From Putridiphycobacter sp045107045 (GTDB lineage Bacteria; Bacteroidota; Bacteroidia; Flavobacteriales_D; Crocinitomicaceae), in contig JBGCFR010000037.1 in assembly GCA_045107045.1 (NCBI GenBank), positions 1 through 11,575 of the forward strand: a stretch of DNA of 11,575 nt. The letters run 5' to 3'. This document shows positions 7,169 to 11,575 of this stretch, one piece after another. Numbering within the stretch: position 1 is the first letter of the stretch; each line of letters opens with the position of its first letter. Made by a program: the position numbers and the translations under genes. The notes beneath the pieces are model-generated. The model was not told where the DNA came from. It did no database searches and saw only the letters and a program-made list of their open reading frames with translations.

Positions 7169-7626
7169 TGAAAAACATTTACACATTATTACTTGCTGTT
7201 CTGCTGAGTTCAATTTCAGTCGCGCAAAGTTCGGTGGCTATTAGAGCAGATATTGAAAAAGATAAGAAAGCTTTTATCATAGAAGAGCTTGAACTAACTG
7301 AATTGGAATCTGAAGGATTTTGGACCATTTATGAGACATACGAGAAAGAATGGAAGGCTTTAAAAACAAAGCAAAGACAAATCAAAAGAGCTCTCAAGAA
7401 TTCTGAAGTGCTTTCTGCTGAAGAGCAATATAAACTAACTGAGAAGTATTTAATACTTGAAAAGCGGGAAGCAGAAACTAAGCTAAAGTACCTAACGTTA
7501 TTTTCAGGAAAAATTGGAAAAAAGAAAGCAGCTGCGGTCTTTAAAGCTGAAGATGACTTTAAACGTCTACTCTTCAAAAAAATAAAAAAGTTACCAGAAC
7601 CACCGCGTCCACCAGGGATAGAGTAA
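7165..7626 (+). CDS. small periplasmic helical protein, Spy/CnrX-like 'sensor of ECF-type sigma factor'
   Basis: A 153-residue exported protein: signal peptide MMKNIYTLLLAVLLSSISVA with probable cleavage before Gln21. The mature part is almost entirely charged and helical. It has a segment of the type FIIEELELTELESEGFWTIYETYE (about 37-60), which recurs in Bacteroidota proteins encoded next to ECF sigma factors and resembles the LTxxQ-like turns of Spy/CpxP. Residues 61-142 hold about 25 Lys/Arg against 11 Asp/Glu, and the C-terminus ends in PEPPRPPG. Its ATG overlaps the preceding stop (ATGA), which implies translational coupling; an alternative ATG sits at 7168. It probably senses an envelope signal and acts on the anti-sigma factor; the signal is unknown. 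Confidence 0.72.
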   Translation: MMKNIYTLLLAVLLSSISVAQSSVAIRADIEKDKKAFIIEELELTELESEGFWTIYETYEKEWKALKTKQRQIKRALKNSEVLSAEEQYKLTEKYLILEKREAETKLKYLTLFSGKIGKKKAAAVFKAEDDFKRLLFKKIKKLPEPPRPPGIE

Positions 7627-7924
7627 CACTTCGTGCAATCGTGCATTTCGACTACGCTTAATGTCCGATTTAATTTTACCATAGACATAACATTAGTAAT
7701 TTCAAACTCATGGAGGTTGAGCACTTCGTCTGACTCATTAGAGACCGGAGCTTAAATGCCCGTGAATTCTGAAAGGGATTTCTACATCCAGACAAGACTA
7801 AAGTGAGAAAACTAAGTCACACTTTTGTACCATAGTCACATATGAAAAGTCAATTTCTAATGGACATTGGGCACAGTTGAAATGCCTACCAATAAACAGA
7901 AACTAATAACCAATAACTAAAATC
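7627..7924 (+). other. gene-free interval with degenerate repeat traces
   Basis: These 298 bases between the sensor gene and the SIMPL-like gene contain no convincing reading frame and no clear promoter. A degenerate copy of a short dispersed repeat lies at 7644-7666 (listed separately). A second CACTTCGT octamer occurs at 7627-7634 and 7722-7729. A weak hairpin (AAAGTG at 7800-7805 with CACTTT at 7820-7825) has no following U-run long enough for a confident terminator. The last 30 bases before the next start contain repeated ACCAATAA words. Confidence 0.5.
7644..7666. repeat. degenerate TTCGACTACGCT-type intergenic repeat
   Basis: The stretch reads CATTTCGACTACGCTTAATG and ends in TCC. It resembles the short intergenic word family built on CACTTCGACTACGCTCAGTG that I recall as common in Flavobacteriia and relatives. 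The flanks CATT (7644-7647) and AATG (7660-7663) still pair, as CACT and AGTG do in the form I recall. A related, more divergent segment may lie at 7719-7746. The family assignment is from memory and only one good copy is in this window. Confidence 0.35.
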
Positions 7925-8878
7925 ATGAAAAAACTGATCACATCATTGCTAACCCTAACACTAAGTACAGCATTAACCGCACAAGTATCCGGAAACATCA
8001 ACTACCAAAACAAAGTACGTTATGCTGACAATAATATTTCCGTTAACTTTCCATCAGGTAATGATCTTTACATTACTGTCAAAGGACTCACCAATGTAAA
8101 AGCCGATTCTTATGTGGCCATCTTTAACTTGAGTCAAACTGGAAAAACAGCCAAGGAAGTGAACAATTTAATTGATGAACGAGTCAATAAAGGCTTAGCA
8201 GTTGTAAAAGGCATAAAATCTGTAGAAACTTATGTGGATATGATTTCCTTTGTACCCATTTATGAGTTTCAGGTGGAGCGTAAAATTTTTAGTAAAAAAA
8301 CCTACAATGAAATTCCGTCTGGTTTCGAGGTCAAAAAAAACATCCATGTTAAGTATACAGATCCCAACTTATTAAACAATATTATTGCTTCATTGGCAGA
8401 TGCTGAAATTTACGATTTAGTTCGTGTAGACTATTTTTCCAATAAAATTGACTCTGTTAAACAAGCTTTAATGGTAAAAGCCAAGGAAGTTTTAGGAAGT
8501 AAAATGAAACGATATCAAAGTATTTTAACGGTGAATTTTGATACCTATGAAAAGCAGTTGGCAGATGCGTTTAAAGTGGTTTTACCTACAGAAATGTACA
8601 AATCATACCAAGCTTACAGTAATTCTTCATTACGTTTAAAAAGACAAGCCAATGTTAAACATATTCAAAAGTCAAATACACTTTTTTATCAACCAATCTT
8701 AGACAAAGAGTTTGACTTTGTGGTGAATCCAACCATTATAGAACCTGTAATTCAAGTGATGTATGAAATTGTAGTCCGTGTGACAAAAGTGAAAAAAGTA
8801 ATGCCGAAATCTATTAAGCCAACCAAAGAATATATGTTGGTCACACCAAATGGAGAGGTGAAATCGCTTGCACTGTAA
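7925..8878 (+). CDS. secreted SIMPL (DUF541)-like protein
   Basis: A 317-residue exported protein with signal peptide MKKLITSLLTLTLSTALTA (cleavage near residue 19-20). Residues about 47-195 follow the SIMPL/DUF541 pattern: an initial strand, DLYITVKGLTNVKADSYVAI, then GKTAKEVNNLIDERVNKGLAVVKGI, a YEFQVERKIF strand region, VKKNIHVKYTDPNLLNNIIASL, and DSVKQALMVKAKEVLGSKM. This matches the alternating strand/helix order of BP26/SIMPL proteins, with weak identity. The C-terminal 120 residues are not recognised. SIMPL proteins are periplasmic or outer-membrane associated, with no agreed biochemical role. The gene lies 298 bases after the sigma cassette and so probably has its own promoter, which I could not locate. 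Confidence 0.65.
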   Translation: MKKLITSLLTLTLSTALTAQVSGNINYQNKVRYADNNISVNFPSGNDLYITVKGLTNVKADSYVAIFNLSQTGKTAKEVNNLIDERVNKGLAVVKGIKSVETYVDMISFVPIYEFQVERKIFSKKTYNEIPSGFEVKKNIHVKYTDPNLLNNIIASLADAEIYDLVRVDYFSNKIDSVKQALMVKAKEVLGSKMKRYQSILTVNFDTYEKQLADAFKVVLPTEMYKSYQAYSNSSLRLKRQANVKHIQKSNTLFYQPILDKEFDFVVNPTIIEPVIQVMYEIVVRVTKVKKVMPKSIKPTKEYMLVTPNGEVKSLAL

Positions 8879-8902
8879 TGTCATAGTATTTGCATAAAGC
8901 CT

Positions 8903-8921
8903 AATTGTAGCTACAGTTTTA
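8903..8921. terminator. possible weak bidirectional terminator between convergent genes
   Basis: TGTAGCTACA (8906-8915) is a perfect palindrome. With flanking pairs (AAT on the left, GTT on the right, one U-G) it makes a stem of about seven pairs around AGCT, followed on the plus strand by TTTT. It lies in the 82-base gap between the convergent SIMPL-like and helicase genes, where termination is expected in both directions. The stem is AT-rich and short, so the call is weak. Confidence 0.3.
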
Positions 8922-8960
8922 TAGAAGTTAACCTAAACCATTAATTGCACATCACTCAAT

Positions 8961-10385
8961 TCAATCCTCCAAATTCACAAACGGCTTTGGAAAATTCACC
9001 AAATACACTTTATCCTTTGCTCTGGTGACCACCGTATACAACCAACGCATGAGGGATTCATCCCACATTTCTTCTAAGAAGTAGCCTAAGTCAATAAAAA
9101 CACATTCCCATTGCCCGCCTTGCGATTTGTGCCCTGTAATGGCATAACCAAACTTAACTTGTAAGGCTTGAAAGTAGGGGTGTTTCATCACCAATCTATT
9201 TCTTATTTTCTTATTGCGCTCTAAGGGGAATTCTTCTTGTGCAATCCGATAAAACAATTGACTCATTTCCTCACGAGATAGAGAAGGACCATCAGAACGA
9301 ATGGCATTGATATTGATTTTAAATTCTTGAGGCAACATGTTAGGGTAGTCAATCAATCGGGCTTCAATGTCTGCAAATTCACAACCAAATAGTGATTCTC
9401 GGCGGATTACTTTCAATACTTCAATCAGTTCACCATTCGCTAAAAAACCAGCTTCCGATTTTTCATCAATCCAGAAATAGTTGTTTTTGGTCACCATTAG
9501 GATGTCCCCTGCATTGAGTTCATCTTCTTGCCACAAAATCCTGTGTCTGATTTGTTGGTTAAATAGGTTGGCCCGTTTATTGGATTTACTAATTACCATC
9601 ACTTCGTCTTGCCCGTAATACCCAATAGCAGATTCTAGAGCTTCTTCCAATTCAGTACCATTAATGGTTATCACTTCTTTGCCGTTCTGATATAATTGTG
9701 GAATTTCATCAGTAAATGTTCTGAGCTGTGTAGCCAATGCCAAAATGCCTGATAGGTCTCCTTGTCTCAAAATTTCAGTTAAATGCGATTCCATAATATC
9801 GAAAGAAAACGTTCGTTTTAATTCAGTTTTACTAAGTGCAGGGCTTTCAGATGAACCAACTGGAGGCAATTGCCCAATGTCACCTACAAATACAATTTTA
9901 CAATTATGACCACTGTACACATATTCAACCAAATCAAATAATAAATCCCTCGATTCGTAACTATTTGATTGTGATGAGGCAATCATAGAGGCTTCATCAA
10001 TAATAAAAATGGTATTTCTATGCAAGTTTTTCCCTAAACTAAAAGTACTACCACCATCAGCCCTTTGATTAGAAAAATAGATTTTACGGTGAATAGTGGC
10101 CGTTTTAGTGTGACTATAGTTAGCCAAAACCTTTGCAGCTCTTCCCGTTGGCGCTAAATTGATAGATTTAACGCCAAAATGATTCAATGAATTGATGAAT
10201 GCCGAAATCAATGTTGTTTTTCCTGTTCCCGCATATCCTGTTAAAATAAAAGTTTCTAATTCGTGTCCATTCGTCACAAAGGCTGAAAGTAATGACATAG
10301 CCTGCGCTTGATCGGTTGTAGGATTAAAATCAAAAGCAGTAGTGAAAACACTTTTAAAATCAGTATGCAAGAAGTTTTTTTTCAA
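8961..10385 (-). CDS. ATP-dependent DNA helicase, short RecD/Pif1-like (superfamily 1B)
   Basis: A 474-residue SF1B helicase that should unwind DNA 5' to 3' using ATP. Motifs in order: Q-motif region FNPTTDQAQAM (20-30), Walker A GYAGTGKTT (50-58), motif Ia-like APTGRAA (78-84), Walker B IIDEAS (128-133), motif III VGDIGQLPPVG (167-177), motif IV-type LTEILRQ (202-208), motif V YAITGHKSQG (414-423) and motif VI YTVVTRAK (450-457). The usual motif V word is YAITxHKSQG, so it is intact. The protein is much shorter than RecD2 (over 700 aa), lacking its N-terminal extension; such short forms are common in Bacteroidota. The start is TTG (plus-strand 10383-10385): the first internal Met (residue 30) would remove the Q-motif region. 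It is probably involved in repair or recombination; the exact role is unknown. Confidence 0.92.
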   Translation of the reverse strand: MKKNFLHTDFKSVFTTAFDFNPTTDQAQAMSLLSAFVTNGHELETFILTGYAGTGKTTLISAFINSLNHFGVKSINLAPTGRAAKVLANYSHTKTATIHRKIYFSNQRADGGSTFSLGKNLHRNTIFIIDEASMIASSQSNSYESRDLLFDLVEYVYSGHNCKIVFVGDIGQLPPVGSSESPALSKTELKRTFSFDIMESHLTEILRQGDLSGILALATQLRTFTDEIPQLYQNGKEVITINGTELEEALESAIGYYGQDEVMVISKSNKRANLFNQQIRHRILWQEDELNAGDILMVTKNNYFWIDEKSEAGFLANGELIEVLKVIRRESLFGCEFADIEARLIDYPNMLPQEFKININAIRSDGPSLSREEMSQLFYRIAQEEFPLERNKKIRNRLVMKHPYFQALQVKFGYAITGHKSQGGQWECVFIDLGYFLEEMWDESLMRWLYTVVTRAKDKVYLVNFPKPFVNLED

Positions 10386-10453
10386 CGGGCGAGTTATTGA
10401 GTTAAATATGTAAAAAAAATATTGACTGAATTAAAATGGTATAAAAAAAATTG

Positions 10454-10480
10454 TAGTTTTGTTGTCAGACTGCAAAACTA
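10454..10480. promoter_or_regulatory. symmetric divergent promoter/operator candidate
   Basis: TAGTTTTG (10454-10461) and its exact reverse complement CAAAACTA (10473-10480) form an 8-bp inverted repeat with an 11-base spacer, in the 114-base intergenic region between the divergent helicase and membrane protein genes. Each arm, read outward, is a perfect match to the Bacteroidota -7 box TAnnTTTG. The rightward box would give a leader of about 30-35 bases to the ATG at 10500; the leftward one about 80 bases to the helicase TTG. Neither arm has a clear -33 TTTG at normal spacing, so a repressor operator is an alternative. Confidence 0.4.
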
Positions 10481-10499
10481 AGATATAATTAAGCTTACT

Positions 10500-11432
10500 A
10501 TGGAAAAATTGAATAAATTAAAGTACGAGTCTGGGCGTTTCATAATGCCTGCATTATCTATTATTTTAGGTATTTATTTTTACGTAAAGTCGGTTGCACC
10601 AACTCAAGTGTCTCAATTTAATCCAAATGGAGACCCTATTATTCACGAGTATACTCAAGGGAACGGTTTTAAGATAGCTGCACTGTTTTTCATTATTGTA
10701 GGTATTATCTGGATTTTGTACGTGCTTAATGTCTTAAAATCATATATTGGAATAGGTATTGGTATTGTATCCATTGCACTTGCAGTTTGGTTATTAAACA
10801 AGGACTACCAAATTATTAAGAAAGACGTAGATTATATTAATAAGAAGAATATGATTTATAAGGAGATTAAAAGTCGACTAAATGATCTTAAAATTGCGCA
10901 AACCGAATATAAGAATGAATATGGTGTTTACACTAACAATATGGATTCTTTAATTGATTATATCAAAACAGGGAAAACGATTAAGTTTGTTAGAAAAGGA
11001 ACTTTACCAGTTAGAGTGCTAACTCGTGAAGAGGCCGATTTCATTTATGGTAAAAAAGCAAGAAAAGCCTTAGATTTTAATATTACTGATTCTGAAGCCA
11101 AAGCTTTACTAAGTATGGACCCTGTGCCAGCGGATTTAACTGAAATTGTTAGAGATACGGTTTACGTTCCAGTATTAGAATCTGTTTTTAATGAATCTTC
11201 CTACCTAGAGCAAAGAAAAAAGAAGGGTATTACTTATGCTTTTCATCCTGATTCGTTGCGTTTGATTCCATTTTCAGTAAATCCTGTTTTAATGGATACA
11301 AGTTCAGTATCAAGAGGAGATTTAAAGGTGCCTACCTTATTAATTCAAATGCCGCATGGAATTAACCCACTTGATACTTTAAAGATTGGTGATACTACAG
11401 ATAATTCTTTAAAGGATAATTGGTCGCTTTAA
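10500..11432 (+). CDS. conserved membrane protein of unknown function (three TM helices)
   Basis: A 310-residue protein I do not recognise by function. Hydrophobic helices are visible at about 13-30, 58-77 and 81-100, separated by a short loop containing NPNGDP (41-46). A charged helical stretch follows (about 101-136), then YKNEYGVYTNNMDSLIDYIKTGK (about 137-159). The order helix, YxxxYGxYT, then DSL resembles the segment after the N-terminal helix in pseudopilin-like proteins, and similar stretches occur in other uncharacterised Bacteroidota membrane proteins. The rest (about 160-310) is soluble, mixed alpha/beta, with repeated Pro-Val segments. Divergent from the helicase, and 15 bases upstream of the probable DUF3822 gene, with which it may form an operon. 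Confidence 0.75.
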   Translation: MEKLNKLKYESGRFIMPALSIILGIYFYVKSVAPTQVSQFNPNGDPIIHEYTQGNGFKIAALFFIIVGIIWILYVLNVLKSYIGIGIGIVSIALAVWLLNKDYQIIKKDVDYINKKNMIYKEIKSRLNDLKIAQTEYKNEYGVYTNNMDSLIDYIKTGKTIKFVRKGTLPVRVLTREEADFIYGKKARKALDFNITDSEAKALLSMDPVPADLTEIVRDTVYVPVLESVFNESSYLEQRKKKGITYAFHPDSLRLIPFSVNPVLMDTSSVSRGDLKVPTLLIQMPHGINPLDTLKIGDTTDNSLKDNWSL

Positions 11433-11447
11433 ATACTTAAAATTTTA

Positions 11448-11575
11448 ATGATGGTGCCATCTGAAGCTGATGCTTACAAATATGCCTTGTGCATGGAATT
11501 GCGTCAAGATGGCTTTAGGTATGCTTTTATAGACCCTAAGTCCAAAGTCGTTGCTTATTATAATTCGATAGAATT
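11448..11575 (+). CDS. probable DUF3822 family protein, 5' end only
   Basis: An open frame begins at ATG 11448 (or the adjacent ATG 11451) and runs off the window edge after 42 codons. It follows the stop of the membrane gene by 15 bases. The visible N-terminus (MMVPSEADAYKYALCMELRQ, then DGFRYAFIDPKSKVVAYYN) fits the first strands of DUF3822, an actin-like-fold Bacteroidota family that often precedes the rsmD methyltransferase gene. Family assignment from so short a piece is tentative; that it is a real gene is likely from codon content and spacing. Confidence 0.6.
   Translation, partial: MMVPSEADAYKYALCMELRQDGFRYAFIDPKSKVVAYYNSIE

Noticed and set aside
7329..7724. Minus-strand open frame of 131 codons overlapping the sensor gene and the following gap
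   Set aside because: Most of it is antisense to the sensor gene, which has a signal peptide and translational coupling. The frame has no recognisable domain and no promoter evidence.
7800..7825. Hairpin AAAGTG/CACTTT as a terminator of the sigma cassette
   Set aside because: It has a long 14-base loop, an AT-rich stem and only one T before the sequence becomes mixed; it lies 175 bases past the stop.
1..11575. CRISPR array, insertion sequence, integrase, toxin-antitoxin pair or defence system
   Set aside because: No regularly spaced repeats, transposase or integrase motifs, small overlapping toxin/antitoxin frames, or nuclease domains were seen. The helicase is a lone housekeeping-type gene without defence-gene neighbours.

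Overview
The window looks like a chromosomal segment of a marine-type Bacteroidota (probably Flavobacteriia or a close relative). The DNA is AT-rich and the genes lack Shine-Dalgarno sequences. Candidate promoters fit the Bacteroidota -7 element TAnnTTTG. The protein families also point this way: GWxTD protein, split transketolase, an ECF sigma factor with a Spy-like 'sensor', a short RecD-like helicase, and a probable DUF3822 protein. There is no sign of a mobile element, prophage, CRISPR array or rRNA operon. The assignment rests on family recognition only; no search was run.

Layout. Positions 17-101 (minus) hold tRNA-Ser(UGA). Positions 261-2737 (plus) hold a secreted GWxTD-domain protein followed after 26 bases by a family 2 glycosyltransferase with a TTG start. 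Positions 2836-6052 (plus) hold the two halves of a split transketolase, with a secreted VWA-domain protein gene between them on the same strand. Positions 6082-7626 (plus) follow 29 bases later and encode an ECF sigma factor, a one-TM protein that is probably its anti-sigma factor, and a small periplasmic helical protein of the 'sensor of ECF-type sigma factor' kind. A gene-free stretch of about 300 bases (7627-7924) precedes a secreted SIMPL-like protein (7925-8878). A convergent helicase gene (8961-10385, minus) is divergently arranged with a three-TM membrane protein (10500-11432, plus). The window ends inside a probable DUF3822 gene (from 11448).

How the genes may work together. Genes from 2836 to 7626 are co-directional with gaps of 20-44 bases or a 4-base overlap, so they could form one transcript or several overlapping ones. 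Such a transcript would link a carbon-metabolism enzyme to an envelope VWA protein and an envelope-stress type sigma cassette. Small inverted repeats end 1-2 bases before the VWA start codon and the sigma start codon, which could uncouple translation of these genes from the transketolase halves. The helicase and the 310-aa membrane gene share a 114-base divergent intergenic region with an 8-bp inverted repeat whose two arms each read TAGTTTTG outward.

Most of the window is ordinary core genome. The observations most worth a second look are the VWA gene splitting the transketolase pair, the symmetric divergent promoter candidate, and the acidic-tail anti-sigma / lysine-rich sensor pair. No clearly new biological system is demonstrated.
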